DNA of 64,000 nt from Microvirga sp. (GTDB taxonomy: Bacteria; Pseudomonadota; Alphaproteobacteria; Rhizobiales; Beijerinckiaceae), in assembly GCF_014699075.1 (NCBI RefSeq), contig NZ_JACXAB010000003.1:1-64000 (forward strand), in the 5' to 3' direction. A model generated the notes under the pieces. That model saw only the letters and a list, made by a program, of their open reading frames with translations. It made no database searches and had not been told where the DNA came from. Of the stretch, positions 7,588 to 16,877 are shown in pieces; position 1 is the stretch's first letter; every line of letters starts with the position of its first letter. Position numbers and translations under genes: made by a program.

Positions 7588-8391
7588 ATGCTGATTGCCA
7601 TCTCGGACCCAGACGACGCGCGGATCGAAGCCTACCGGGCCGTGAAGGAGCGGGATCTCCTGGGGCGCCAGCACCGCTTCATCGCGGAAGGCGAAGTCGT
7701 CCTACGGGTGCTGCTGAAGCAGCCACGCTTTGAGATCGAATCGGTTTTGTTGGGCGAAGGACGCGCGGAGGGCCTGAACGATGCACTCCGCCTCTTGCCA
7801 TCCGAGGTGCCTGTCTATGTGGCAAACCGACCGGTGATGGATGCGATTGTCGGCTTTCCGATCCACCGGGGCATTCTCGCCGTCGCCCGACGTCCGATGC
7901 TGCCCCCGGTGGACGCCCTCTTGGCCAACTTGCCGGAGGCTGCCCTTGTGGTTGGGCTGATCGGCCTTGCCAACCACGACAATGTCGGCGGGATCTTCAG
8001 AAATGCGGCCGCCTTCGGGGCGAGTGTGGTTCTGCTCGATCATGAGACCTGCGATCCGCTCTACCGCAAAGCGATCCGCGTTTCGGTCGGCGGGGCTTTG
8101 GTCGTCCCCTTCACGCGAGCTCCATCAGCCGATGCCTTGGTGCAGGCGCTGGCGGAAGCCTCCTTCGACGTGATCACCCTCTCCCCATCCGGAGCGGAAA
8201 CGCTCTCAAGGGTCCAGCCCTCCCGGCGCACGGCCTTGCTCCTGGGAGCGGAGGGGCCCGGCCTGCCGACGGAACTGCTGGCGCGGACCCGCAACGTATC
8301 CATTCCGATGAGCGGCGGGTTCGATTCCCTCAATGTCGCCACCACCAGCGGCATCGCCCTGCATCACCTCACCCAGGTAAATAAGGGTTGA
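7588..8391 (+). CDS. SpoU/TrmH-family RNA 2'-O-methyltransferase
   Basis: The protein has 267 residues from ATG 7588, which aligns with the usual N-terminus; longer in-frame starts add unrelated residues. An N-terminal substrate-binding part (GRQHRFIAEGEVVLRVLL) is followed by the knotted SPOUT domain. Motif 1 is HDNVGGIFRNAAAFGA (about 130-145), motif 2 LLLGAEGPGL (about 218-228), and motif 3 IPMSGGFDSLNVATTSG (about 239-255). These bind SAM and form the trefoil knot. The family methylates ribose in tRNA or rRNA; which one cannot be told. A metallo-hydrolase gene follows about 90 bases downstream. Confidence 0.85.
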   Translation: MLIAISDPDDARIEAYRAVKERDLLGRQHRFIAEGEVVLRVLLKQPRFEIESVLLGEGRAEGLNDALRLLPSEVPVYVANRPVMDAIVGFPIHRGILAVARRPMLPPVDALLANLPEAALVVGLIGLANHDNVGGIFRNAAAFGASVVLLDHETCDPLYRKAIRVSVGGALVVPFTRAPSADALVQALAEASFDVITLSPSGAETLSRVQPSRRTALLLGAEGPGLPTELLARTRNVSIPMSGGFDSLNVATTSGIALHHLTQVNKG

Positions 8392-8483
8392 AGCCCCGTC
8401 CCGCTCGCTGACTTGTGAAAGCCTGTGCCCTTGCATGCAAGCGAGGCCGTTCTAGGGTCTTGCTCTCAAGCCTGGAGACGCTC

Positions 8484-9470
8484 ATGCCCATCACACGCCG
8501 CACCATTCTTGCCAGCACCGCTCTTGCCGCCACTCCGATCGTCGGGCCTGCCCTGGCTCAGACCGCTCCTTCCGCGACAGCTCCCGCTCAAGGAGCAGGC
8601 TCGCGCCAAGCTCCGGGCTTCTATCGCTACAAGGTCGGCGACATCGAGGTAACGGCGATCAATGACGGCTTTGCCCAGCGCCCCCTCGAAGGCTTCGTCC
8701 GCAATGCGGAGCTGTCACAGGTGCAGCAGGCGATGCAGGAGGCTTTCCTCCCTGGCAACGCGCTGCCGATCACCTTCAACACGCTTGTGCTCAACAATGG
8801 CGGGCGCCTGACCCTGATCGACACGGGCAACGGCGACATGGGAGCACCGACCTCCGGCCGCTGGATGGCGAATTTCCGCGCCGCCGGCTTCGACCCGGCC
8901 CAGGTGAACACGGTCGTAATCAGTCACTTCCACGGCGACCACATCAATGGCCTGCGCCTGAAGGACGGCACCGCCGTCTTCCCGAACGCCGAGGTGATGG
9001 TTCCGTCCGCCGAGTGGACCTTCTGGATGGACGATGCGCGCATGAACCAGGCGCCCGAGGGCATGAAGGGTGCCTTCCAGGGCGTTCGCCGCGTCTTCGG
9101 CCCCATCGCCAACAACGTGAAGCGCTACGAGATGGACAAGGAAGTCGTACCGGGCCTGACGGCCGTGGCAGCCCCGGGTCACACGCCCGGCCACACGGTC
9201 TACATGCTCTCTTCCGGCAACGGCAAGCTGATGATCATGTCGGACACGACGAACCACCCGGCCCTGTTCGTGCGCAATCCCGATTGGTCAGCAGTGTTCG
9301 ACATGGATGCGGACCAGGCCCGCGCCACCCGCCGCCGGTTGCTGGACATGGCCGCCTCCGAGCGGGCGCAGGTTGCCTTCTACCACGCCCCCTTCCCGGG
9401 CACGGGTCACATCGCCAAGGAAGGCAACGGCTTCCGCTTTGTGCCGGTTCAGTGGAATCCGGCCGTCTAA
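8484..9470 (+). CDS. exported metallo-beta-lactamase-fold hydrolase
   Basis: The 328-residue product starts at ATG 8484 behind GGAGACG. The signal peptide begins MPITRRTILAST and ends near ALAQ; the twin arginines suggest possible Tat export. The metal-binding motif HFHGDH is at residues 148-153. Further ligands are expected in APGHTPGHT and MSDTTNHP. A proline/alanine-rich spacer follows the signal peptide. The family includes lactonases, AHL-degrading enzymes and other hydrolases; the substrate is not predictable. The stop overlaps the stop of convergent cutA by four bases. Confidence 0.85.
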   Translation: MPITRRTILASTALAATPIVGPALAQTAPSATAPAQGAGSRQAPGFYRYKVGDIEVTAINDGFAQRPLEGFVRNAELSQVQQAMQEAFLPGNALPITFNTLVLNNGGRLTLIDTGNGDMGAPTSGRWMANFRAAGFDPAQVNTVVISHFHGDHINGLRLKDGTAVFPNAEVMVPSAEWTFWMDDARMNQAPEGMKGAFQGVRRVFGPIANNVKRYEMDKEVVPGLTAVAAPGHTPGHTVYMLSSGNGKLMIMSDTTNHPALFVRNPDWSAVFDMDADQARATRRRLLDMAASERAQVAFYHAPFPGTGHIAKEGNGFRFVPVQWNPAV

Positions 9471-9796
9471 GGCTGTCCGCCAGCGGTCTCCGAAACGAGC
9501 CACTCCAGGGTGGCCACGTCCCCGCCGGTCGGCTCGATGAAGAGAACGACCGGCGTCTCATAAGGATGGCGCTCCTTAAGCGCCCGATGCACCGCATCCT
9601 GAAGGCCTTTGCAGGTCTTCAGGATGGCAACGGCCTCTTGGCTCCGCTCGACGGACCCTTTCCAGGCATAGACGGACCGCATCCCCGGCAACACGTTGAT
9701 GCAGGCGATCAGCCGGTCGCGAACAAGCCCCTCCCCGATCGACAAGGCGATGTCCACATCGGGAAAGGTCGTATAGACGAGAAGCGGGCGATCCAT
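9467..9796 (-). CDS. cutA: divalent cation tolerance protein CutA
   Basis: This 109-residue protein is a typical CutA1, a small trimeric cytoplasmic protein linked to copper and other metal tolerance. It shows VYTTFPDVDIA, LIACINVLPGMRSVYAWKG, then VAILKT and HPYETPVVLFI. The ATG at 9796 has GGAGG and AAAGG just upstream, so longer in-frame starts were rejected. The length matches the family. It is divergent from nadK across 49 bases and convergent with the metallo-hydrolase. Confidence 0.92.
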   Translation of the reverse strand: MDRPLLVYTTFPDVDIALSIGEGLVRDRLIACINVLPGMRSVYAWKGSVERSQEAVAILKTCKGLQDAVHRALKERHPYETPVVLFIEPTGGDVATLEWLVSETAGGQP

Positions 9797-9845
9797 GCTA
9801 TGCCTTTCCTCCGCATCCGATTGGACGCAGCGAGGGTAACTGGGC

Positions 9846-10619
9846 ATGGCCCGTCGTTTCAACAACATCGCATTCGTAGCCAGTGCTGCGCCCGACGCGC
9901 AGACCGCGCTCAAGATTCTGCAGGATCGTTACACCAACGTTGCGCCCGAGCAGGCCGACGTCATCGTGGCCCTCGGTGGCGACGGCCTGATGCTGCAGAG
10001 CCTCCACCAGTTCATGGGCACCGCCAAGCCCATCTACGGCATGAACAAGGGTACCGTCGGCTTCCTGATGAACGACTTCAAGGAGGAGGACCTGTTCGAC
10101 CGTCTCGAAGCAGCCGGACGGAGTGTGGTCCACCCGCTTCTGATGGTAGCCTGGGACGTGCACGGAGTGGCCCACACGGCGCGCGCCATCAACGAGGTCT
10201 CGATGCTGCGCCAGACCTATCAGGCGGGCAAGCTGCGGGTGAGCGTCGACAACCGGGTGCGCATTCCCGAACTCAGTGCCGACGGCATCCTGGTGGCGAC
10301 ACCGGCCGGCTCGACTGCCTACAACCTTTCTGTGGGCGGGCCCATTCTGCCGCTGAATGCCCCCTTGCTCGCTCTCACGCCGATTTCCGCCTTCCGCCCG
10401 CGCCGCTGGCGCGGCGCCCTGCTGCCGGATTATGCCAAGATTCAGATCGAGGTTCTGGAGCCCGGAAACCGGCCCGTGAGCGCGGTCGCCGACCACACCG
10501 AGTTCCGCAATGTCTCCCGGGTGGATGTATCCATGGACCGCAGCGTGGATCTGGTGATGCTGCACGATCCGGGCCACAGTCTGGACGAGCGCATCCTGCG
10601 GGAGCAGTTCGGCTATTGA
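9846..10619 (+). CDS. nadK: NAD kinase
   Basis: The 257-residue enzyme phosphorylates NAD to NADP in the cytoplasm. The GGDG motif is at residues 44-47 in [14 protein letters not shown], followed by [13 protein letters not shown] and the second conserved block [16 protein letters not shown]. The length fits the short alphaproteobacterial form. It is divergent from cutA. A 55-base gap separates it from the MaoC gene on the same strand, so a shared transcript is possible but not shown. Confidence 0.93.
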   Translation: MARRFNNIAFVASAAPDAQTALKILQDRYTNVAPEQADVIVALGGDGLMLQSLHQFMGTAKPIYGMNKGTVGFLMNDFKEEDLFDRLEAAGRSVVHPLLMVAWDVHGVAHTARAINEVSMLRQTYQAGKLRVSVDNRVRIPELSADGILVATPAGSTAYNLSVGGPILPLNAPLLALTPISAFRPRRWRGALLPDYAKIQIEVLEPGNRPVSAVADHTEFRNVSRVDVSMDRSVDLVMLHDPGHSLDERILREQFGY

Positions 10620-10674
10620 CGACGAAGGAAGGCACAAGCTTCAACGTGCCAGCTGAGAATCAGAGGTCACCATC

Positions 10675-11154
10675 ATGAACGATGAAAGCAGGCACCCGCG
10701 GGGCGGCCTCTATTTCGAGGATTTCACGGTCGGCACCACCATCCATCATCGCCTGACCCGGACGGTGACGCAGATGGACAACATGCTGTTCTCCAACATG
10801 ACCCTGAACCCGCAGCCGCTGCACATCGATGCGCATTTCTGCGCCACCGAGACGGAATGGGGCAAGCCGCTCATGAACTCCCTGTTCACGCTCGGTCTGC
10901 TCATCGGTATCTCCGTCAACGACACGACGGTGGGCACGACCATCGCCAATCTCGGCATGACGGACGTGAAATTCCCGGCGCCGCTCTTCGAGGGCGACAC
11001 GATCAACGCCACAACGGAGATCGTGGCCAAGCGCGAGTCAAAATCGCGTTCTGACGCCGGAATAGTGGAGTTCATCCACCGCGCCTACAAGCAGGATGGC
11101 ACTCTCGTAGCCGAATGCCGCCGGCAGGCCTTCATGCGCAAGAGGAGCGCCTGA
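10675..11154 (+). CDS. MaoC-like hydratase/dehydratase
   Basis: The 159-residue protein has a single hot-dog fold domain of the MaoC type. The active-site loop reads TLNPQPLHIDAHF, with His50 and Asp52. The catalytic Asp of classical R-hydratases (in GDxNPLH) is not evident, as in the mesaconyl-CoA hydratase-like subgroup. It acts on acyl-CoA substrates; the exact one is unknown. Its stop overlaps the start of the CitE-like gene by one base, so the two are translationally coupled and probably work in one acyl-CoA pathway. Confidence 0.8.
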   Translation: MNDESRHPRGGLYFEDFTVGTTIHHRLTRTVTQMDNMLFSNMTLNPQPLHIDAHFCATETEWGKPLMNSLFTLGLLIGISVNDTTVGTTIANLGMTDVKFPAPLFEGDTINATTEIVAKRESKSRSDAGIVEFIHRAYKQDGTLVAECRRQAFMRKRSA

Positions 11155-12026
11155 TGCGCTCCCTGCTCTTCGTGCCGGGCGACAGCGCCAGGAAGCTCGA
11201 AAAAGGCCTGACCTCCGGAGCCGATGTCCTTCTCATCGATCTCGAGGATTCGGTGGCTCTCTCCGCCAAGGAAGAGGCACGACGCGCCACGGCGGAGTTT
11301 CTGAACCAGCAGCGCACGAAGGCCGATCGCCCGCGCCTCTTCGTGCGCGTCAACGGATTGACCACAGGCCTCATTGATGCGGACCTCGACGGCGTGATGC
11401 AGGCAGGCCCCGATGGAGTCGTGCTGCCGAAGACGGTCGGCGGCACCGACGTGGCGCATCTCGGCGCCAAGCTCGCCGTGCGCGAGGCGGAGTTCGGCCT
11501 TGAGGATGGCGCCACCCGTATCCTTGCAATCACCACGGAGAACGCCGCCGGCGTCTTTGCGCTCGGCACCTTCGCAGGCGCAAGTCATCGCCTTATGGGC
11601 ATGACGTGGGGCGGCGAGGATCTGTCGGCCGATCTGGGCGCCGAGACGAACCGCGGCCCTGATGGCGGCTACACGGACCCTTACCGGCTCGCCCGCTCTC
11701 TGACCCTGCTGGGCGCTACGGCCGCTGGTGTGGATGCGGTGGATTCCGTTTTCACCAACTTCCGCGACATGGCGGGCTTGGAGGCAGAATGCCGTGAGGC
11801 TCGGCGTGACGGCTTCGTGGCCAAGATGGCGATCCATCCGGCTCAGGTGCTGATCATCAACGAAGCCTTCACTCCATCGCAGGAGGCAATCGAAAAGGCT
11901 CAAGCGGTGATTGACGCCTTTAAAGCCAATCCAGGAGCCGGCGTCGTCGGCGTCAACGGAGAAATGCTGGATCGACCACACCTTTTGCGAGCCGAACGGC
12001 TCCTGAGGCGCACCGGCAAAAACTAA
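11154..12026 (+). CDS. CitE-like HpcH/HpaI aldolase-family lyase
   Basis: The 290-residue protein starts at ATG 11154 inside TGATG. It has the CitE/malyl-CoA lyase core: LLFVPGDSARKLEK, LLIDLEDSVA, RLFVRVNGL, ITTENAAGVFAL and the glycine-rich MTWGGEDLSADLG. These form the Mg-dependent barrel that cleaves or hydrolyses CoA thioesters such as citramalyl-, malyl- or methylmalyl-CoA. It lacks the CitD/CitF partners of citrate lyase, so citrate lyase itself is unlikely. With MaoC it could handle mesaconyl/methylmalyl-CoA type intermediates; this is inferred from context. Confidence 0.85.
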   Translation: MRSLLFVPGDSARKLEKGLTSGADVLLIDLEDSVALSAKEEARRATAEFLNQQRTKADRPRLFVRVNGLTTGLIDADLDGVMQAGPDGVVLPKTVGGTDVAHLGAKLAVREAEFGLEDGATRILAITTENAAGVFALGTFAGASHRLMGMTWGGEDLSADLGAETNRGPDGGYTDPYRLARSLTLLGATAAGVDAVDSVFTNFRDMAGLEAECREARRDGFVAKMAIHPAQVLIINEAFTPSQEAIEKAQAVIDAFKANPGAGVVGVNGEMLDRPHLLRAERLLRRTGKN

Positions 12027-12308
12027 CGAGCCTTGCCCGGTTGCTTCGATAATCACGCATAATCACTTTACTACTTATAAGAATACATAAGCGCACATTC
12101 AACCTATAGTTAAATAATCACAAATTGTTCTGCAGTATAGGAAGCCGATATGGCGCCACCCTCTTTAAACGGATAGTCGACAACTATCCCATTCCCCAGC
12201 GATATGAGGGGGGTCTTCACTCCTCAGCTACATCGCCGACGGCCAGCGAGCGGACTGTTCCTGACATCCCCACGGGATGCGACGCGCAGACAGGCATAGG
12301 GATTTGTG

Positions 12309-12829
12309 ATGTCCGATGCGAATGTTGCAGCTTTCAATGATGCAGCCACATGGGACGAAGTCTTGGCCCCCATCACAGACAATGCTGCGGTACTGCTCGA
12401 TGAGACTCGAAGCGAGAGACTCGCTTTCCTGCAGGACGATGCAGATCGCGAGCTGGCAACGACACGCTATGGGGCGAAAAGGGCAAAGACGTCTTCGTCT
12501 TCGACTCGGAGCTTGGCACGTCGAGCACAGACCGCAAGGTCAACTTCGACACGATCAAGGACTTCTCGGTCAAGGACGACAGCGTCTATCTGGATAACGC
12601 CATCTTCAATAAGCTTGGCTCAGGTACGCCCACGAGCCCCAAGCAGCTGAGCAAGTCCTTCTTCACAATTGGCGACAAGGCCAAAGACAAGAATGACTAC
12701 GTCATCTACAACGACAAGACGGGCGTGCTGTCCTACGATGCGGACGGTTCGGGCAGAGGCAAGGCGATTGAGTTCGCTCAGCTCTCCAAGAAGCTCGCCA
12801 TGACCCACAAGGACTTCTTCGTCATCTAA
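12309..12829 (+). pseudogene. frameshifted RTX-type calcium-binding protein
   Basis: An ORF begins at ATG 12309 (MSDANVAAFNDAATWDEVL). After about 48 codons the recognisable protein continues in another frame. From 12455 frame 2 reads GNDTLWGEKGKDVFVFDSE, one RTX nonapeptide, and then an intact C-terminal module ending KLAMTHKDFFVI at 12829. Frame 2 has no usable start, so one indel before 12455 separates the two parts. The C-terminal module is the secretion-type tail seen after RTX repeats. An AT-rich 280-base stretch precedes it. A sequencing error could restore the gene. Confidence 0.7.
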
Positions 12830-12860
12830 GCTTCGATGACGAGCGAAACCTAAAATGAAC

Positions 12861-12897
12861 CGGCCCGCGATGGGAAACCATCGCGGGCCGTTTTCTT
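12861..12897 (+). terminator. strong Rho-independent terminator
   Basis: CGGCCCGCGATGG pairs perfectly with CCATCGCGGGCCG around a GAAA tetraloop, followed by TTTTCTT. It ends the RTX pseudogene transcript. Confidence 0.9.
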
Positions 12898-12944
12898 GTT
12901 ACCGACCTTGATTCCGTCGGCTCTGAAGCCTCTGGTCGGATGCG

Positions 12945-13553
12945 TCAGCCTCCAGGTCTCGTGATCGAGAATTTCGTTTCCGGGGTGGCCACGAAGTAGT
13001 CGCGGTAGCCGGAGCGGGCGATGGGGCGCATGGCGGCCGTGTCGACGAGGCCGTCGATGATGTAGCGGTCGTCGATGTGGATCCCGACCACCTGGCCGAT
13101 CACGAGATGGTAGGATGGATCACCTCCGCCCAAGGGCTTGAGCGGCACGGTCTGGAGCCACCTGCATTCGAGCGCCGCCGGAGCCTCGGCGACCCGGGGC
13201 GGCCTCACCAGCCGGGACGGCGCGGCCCTGAGGCCCGCATGCTCCATCTCGTTCTCGCCGCGAGGGAGGGGCGCCGAGGTGAGGTTCATCTTGTCCCGCA
13301 GGTCATAGGTCGCGAGGCTGCAGACAAACTCACCCGTCTCCTCAATGAAGGTGAGCGCATCCTTTTTGCCGGCCGAGGAGAAGGCCACCATGGGCGGGCG
13401 CTCGGACACGGCGTTAAAGAACGAATAGGGTGAGAGGTTCACCTCCCCCTTTGCGCTCATGGCAGTAATCCAGCCGATGGGCCGGGGCGTGACGATGGCC
13501 TTGAAAGGGTCGTGTGGCAGGCCGTGGGCGTTGGTCGAGGTTTCGTAGAACAT
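12945..13553 (-). CDS. flavin reductase-like FMN-binding protein
   Basis: The 202-residue protein (ATG 13553; a GTG directly before it is the alternative) belongs to the flavin reductase-like split-barrel family. TPRPIGWITAMSAKGEVNLSPYSFFNAVS is the FMN phosphate-binding region in pieces, followed by FVCSLATYDLRD. Such enzymes reduce FMN with NAD(P)H or act as flavoprotein oxidoreductases. It starts four bases after the stop of the nitroreductase, so the two FMN enzymes form one operon. Confidence 0.82.
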   Translation of the reverse strand: MFYETSTNAHGLPHDPFKAIVTPRPIGWITAMSAKGEVNLSPYSFFNAVSERPPMVAFSSAGKKDALTFIEETGEFVCSLATYDLRDKMNLTSAPLPRGENEMEHAGLRAAPSRLVRPPRVAEAPAALECRWLQTVPLKPLGGGDPSYHLVIGQVVGIHIDDRYIIDGLVDTAAMRPIARSGYRDYFVATPETKFSITRPGG

Positions 13554-13557
13554 CACA

Positions 13558-14121
13558 TTAGAACCGCGTCACGATGTCGTTGAGGCTGGGCCGGTCCCGG
13601 TCACCCGGCGTTTCCTTGGCCGTGCCGATATGGATGAAGCCGGCAATCCGCTCCTCGGGCTTCAGCCCCAGCGCGTCGAGCACCCGCCTGTCGAATGCGG
13701 CCCAGCCGGTGAGCCAGGAGGCACCGTAGCCGAGCGCGGTGGCGGCGTTGAGCAGGTTCATGCAGACCGCACCCGCCGAGAGAACCTGCTCCCACTCCGG
13801 GATTTTCACATGCGGCACCACGCGAGACACCACCGCGACGACCAGGGGTGCCTGGGAAAAGCGCTCCCGTTCGGTGGCGACTTTGTCCGCTCCGGCTTCG
13901 GGATTGTCCGCCTGGAAGGCCACCGCCAACACCTGCCCAATGCGCTGACGGGCCTCACTCTGGATGAGGATGAAGCGCCAGGGAACCAGCTTGCCATGAT
14001 CCGGCACCCGGGACGCTACCCTCAGGAGGGTCTCGACGTCCTGCTCGCTCGGCCCTGGTTCGCCCAGCCAGCGCGGCGGGACGGAGCGGCGTTGCAGAAG
14101 GCGGGAAAGGCTATCGTTCAT
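13558..14121 (-). CDS. nitroreductase family protein
   Basis: The 187-residue protein starts at ATG 14121 (MNDSLSRLLQRRSVPP); upstream in-frame extension adds no family residues. It shows the FMN-binding RRSVPP, RVPDHGKLVPWRFILI and LNAATALGYGASWLTGW blocks of the YdjA-type small nitroreductases. These dimeric enzymes use FMN and NAD(P)H; the natural substrate is unknown. It is followed four bases later by the flavin reductase-like gene in the same operon. Confidence 0.85.
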   Translation of the reverse strand: MNDSLSRLLQRRSVPPRWLGEPGPSEQDVETLLRVASRVPDHGKLVPWRFILIQSEARQRIGQVLAVAFQADNPEAGADKVATERERFSQAPLVVAVVSRVVPHVKIPEWEQVLSAGAVCMNLLNAATALGYGASWLTGWAAFDRRVLDALGLKPEERIAGFIHIGTAKETPGDRDRPSLNDIVTRF

Positions 14122-14413
14122 GGGCTCTTCATCCGGCGTGGATAATGTGGAACAATGAAGGCGGATGCTCACGAAGGCTGCGAGCAGGATGGGGCTTGAG
14201 CCCGCCATCGTCTCGCCGTCTTGATGCGCTTGAGAAGCGCGGGCGTCCCAAGGGCGGGCCGCTGCCACAGAAGAAACAGCAGCGGATGTATAGGGGGAGT
14301 GCGGTCAGACGCCAAGCAGGTTTCAACCCTGGCGGACCCGGCAGCCTGCGCAAGCAGGCTTAAAGGGCAGCGCCGGAGGGTGAGGTAGGCCGGCGGGACG
14401 CCGCTGATGAGCA

Positions 14414-16858
14414 ATGCAGACATCCATTTTCGGATCCGAGAGTTCCGCTTCCCCCGTCGCTTGGTCGAGGCGCGAGACGCTCATCGCCTTCGGCCTCATC
14501 CTGGCCGCATGGGCGCTCGCCGTCTCGGTCTGGCCCCTGACCGGAACGGTCGTTCCGTGGGACTCCAAGAACCAGTTCTACCCGACCCTGCGTTACCTGG
14601 GCACCGCCCTGGCCCATGGGGAACTGCCCCTCTGGAACCCCTACCATTTCGGCGGCCACCCATCGGCGGCGGACCCTCAGTCCCTTCTCTTCACGCCCAC
14701 CATGCTGCTGTTCGGATGGCTCGTGCCCGAGCCCTCCATGCAGCTCTTCGACGTGGTGGTGTTCGCCCACTTCCTCCCCGGTGCCCTCGCCTTCGTGCCG
14801 ATCTTCCGCCGGCGCGGCTGGCACTCGGCTGGCGCCGTGGTGGCCGCGCTCGTCTTCATGCTCGGAGGTTCCGCCACGGCGCGGCTCCAGCATACGGGCA
14901 TGATCTTCAGCTACGGGTTCTTCCCCCTGGCCTTCTGGCTCCTGGAGGAGGCGCTCGACCGCCGCTCCTACCGCTATGGCGTGCTGTTCGCCTTGAGCGC
15001 GGTCCTGATGGTCATCGGGCGGGATCAGGTCGCTTTCCTGTGTGCCTTGACCCTCATTGCCGTCGCCGTTCACCGCGTCTGGACCTCTCCACGTCCCCTC
15101 GCCTATCTCCGGTCCCGCCTGGGGCTCATGATGGCCATGGGCGCCATCGGCGCCGCGCTTCTGGCGGTGCCGATCGTCCTGACGATGCAGTTCCTCGCCA
15201 CCTCGACGCGCCCCTCCTTCGGCTTCGGCGTGGCCGCCATGGGGTCCCTGCCGCCGGAAAGCCTGGCGACAGTGCTCTTCGGCAACGTCTTCGGCTCCCT
15301 GCGCTGGACCTACGATTACTGGGGGCCCGACTGGCACAGCCTCGCGGAAGGAACCTGGACCGATCGGGCCACGAACTACCTGTTCATCGGCACGATCCCG
15401 GCTCTCCTGATGATCTGGCACGGCATTGCCGGCGGGCGCCTGTTCGCCCGCGAGTTCCGGTTCTTCCTCGTGCTCGGCATCGCCGCCCTGCTCTACGCCC
15501 TTGGACGCTACACTCCCGGCTTCGAGGTGATCTTCGACCACATGCCGGGCGTGAACCTCTACCGCAGGCCGGCGGACGCCACGTTCCTCATCAACATCGC
15601 TCTCGCCTTTGCAGCCGGTTACCTCGTGCACCGCTATGCGGCAGAGGGTCTCCCGAATTGGAACCGCGCCTCCCTTGGCCGCTTCTGGGCCTTCCAACCG
15701 CTGCTCGCCCTGGGCCTCGCGATCGCGGCCATTGCCAGCGCTCTGTCCTTTGCGGTCAAGGGTGGGCACGTCTCCCCGGCGCTCATCGAAATCGGCATGA
15801 GCCTGGCTGCAGCGGCTGCAGCGGTTCTGGTCATTGCAAAGGTGAGCGGCACTCCGCGCTGGCGTGGGGCCATGGCGCTTGTGCTGGTGACGCTCACGGG
15901 CGCCGAGCTGATCGGCCGCCATGCGGCCTCGGCTCTCAACGCGGAGCCCGCCGAGCGCTACACGGTCTTCACCAAGCTGCCGCCCGAGCAACTGCAGGGT
16001 CTCCAGATACTCAAGCGGGAACTCGCCGAGCGGAATGCCCGCGGTGAGTATCCGCGCGTCGAGATTCTCGGCTTGAAGGGCGCATGGCAGAACGCCTCCA
16101 TGGTGCTCGGAATCGAGGATATCATCGGCTACAACCCCTTGCGTCTCGCCGACTACGAGCGGGCCATCGGTCCTGGGGAGAATGCGGAAGACCCGAACCT
16201 GCGCCAGTTCCCAACCAGCTTCCGCGGTTATGAATGCGAACTCGCGAGCCTGTTGGGGCTCGACTACATCGTCCTCGACCGCCCTGCCGACAAGCTGCCG
16301 CGTCACTTTCCACGCCTGACCGATGCCGAGGTCGTCTACGGCACCGGGCGGATGTGGATCTACCGCCTGAACACCTCCGGACCCCGCGCCTATGTGGCGC
16401 ATCATGTAAGCCCGGTGGATTCCGAGGCCGTGCTCGGGGAGGAAGAACTGCCGGAGTTCAACCGCGAAACGGAGGCCCTGATCGATCATGAGAGCCTGCC
16501 GCTCCTCAAGGCTCGGTACTCCCCGGCTGGATCGAAGCCGGAGCAGGCAAAAGGTGAGGCCCGGATCATCAGCTATCAGCGGAATTCGGTCACGATCGAG
16601 GTTGAAAGCAGCGCCAATGGCGTGCTGGTGCTGCACGACATCTATTATCCGGGCTGGGAAGCCTGGGTGGACGGCGAGCGCCGTCCGATCCTGAGGACCA
16701 ACCTCCTGTTCCGCGGGGTCGAGGTCGGTCCGGGGCGGCACCGGATCGAGTTCCAGTTCCGCCCCATGTCCCTGGAAAATCTTGTTGCAGCCGCCTCCGA
16801 TATCGTGAAGAGCGAGGACGAGCCGATTCAAACGGCCATTGCCACTCCGCTTCGGTAA
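14414..16858 (+). CDS. large polytopic YfhO-like membrane protein
   Basis: The 814-residue protein starts with a cytoplasmic tail and a hydrophobic helix (ETLIAFGLILAAWALAVSV). The motif VPWDSKNQFYPTLRYLG and ELPLWNPYHFGGHP follow; this Asp-containing first loop is typical of GT-C-like and YfhO membrane proteins. About a dozen membrane helices run to about residue 490, followed by a long soluble C-terminal part with a jelly-roll-like end (YYPGWEAWVDGERRPI). YfhO-like proteins are implicated in glycosylation of cell-wall polymers; the substrate here is unknown. The secreted protein gene follows 19 bases downstream. Confidence 0.8.
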   Translation: MQTSIFGSESSASPVAWSRRETLIAFGLILAAWALAVSVWPLTGTVVPWDSKNQFYPTLRYLGTALAHGELPLWNPYHFGGHPSAADPQSLLFTPTMLLFGWLVPEPSMQLFDVVVFAHFLPGALAFVPIFRRRGWHSAGAVVAALVFMLGGSATARLQHTGMIFSYGFFPLAFWLLEEALDRRSYRYGVLFALSAVLMVIGRDQVAFLCALTLIAVAVHRVWTSPRPLAYLRSRLGLMMAMGAIGAALLAVPIVLTMQFLATSTRPSFGFGVAAMGSLPPESLATVLFGNVFGSLRWTYDYWGPDWHSLAEGTWTDRATNYLFIGTIPALLMIWHGIAGGRLFAREFRFFLVLGIAALLYALGRYTPGFEVIFDHMPGVNLYRRPADATFLINIALAFAAGYLVHRYAAEGLPNWNRASLGRFWAFQPLLALGLAIAAIASALSFAVKGGHVSPALIEIGMSLAAAAAAVLVIAKVSGTPRWRGAMALVLVTLTGAELIGRHAASALNAEPAERYTVFTKLPPEQLQGLQILKRELAERNARGEYPRVEILGLKGAWQNASMVLGIEDIIGYNPLRLADYERAIGPGENAEDPNLRQFPTSFRGYECELASLLGLDYIVLDRPADKLPRHFPRLTDAEVVYGTGRMWIYRLNTSGPRAYVAHHVSPVDSEAVLGEEELPEFNRETEALIDHESLPLLKARYSPAGSKPEQAKGEARIISYQRNSVTIEVESSANGVLVLHDIYYPGWEAWVDGERRPILRTNLLFRGVEVGPGRHRIEFQFRPMSLENLVAAASDIVKSEDEPIQTAIATPLR

Positions 16859-16877
16859 CGGGCGCTATTTCAAGACG

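Noticed and set aside
9014-10678. A 554-codon + strand reading frame across the metallo-hydrolase end, cutA and nadK
   Set aside because: It crosses three genes with strong family matches in other frames and has no recognisable domain.
14360-16831. An antisense reading frame of more than 800 codons over the YfhO-like gene
   Set aside because: It is Glu/Asp/Gly/His-rich with no domain, and mirrors the codon bias of the sense gene. The sense frame has membrane helices and family motifs, so this is a GC-rich shadow.
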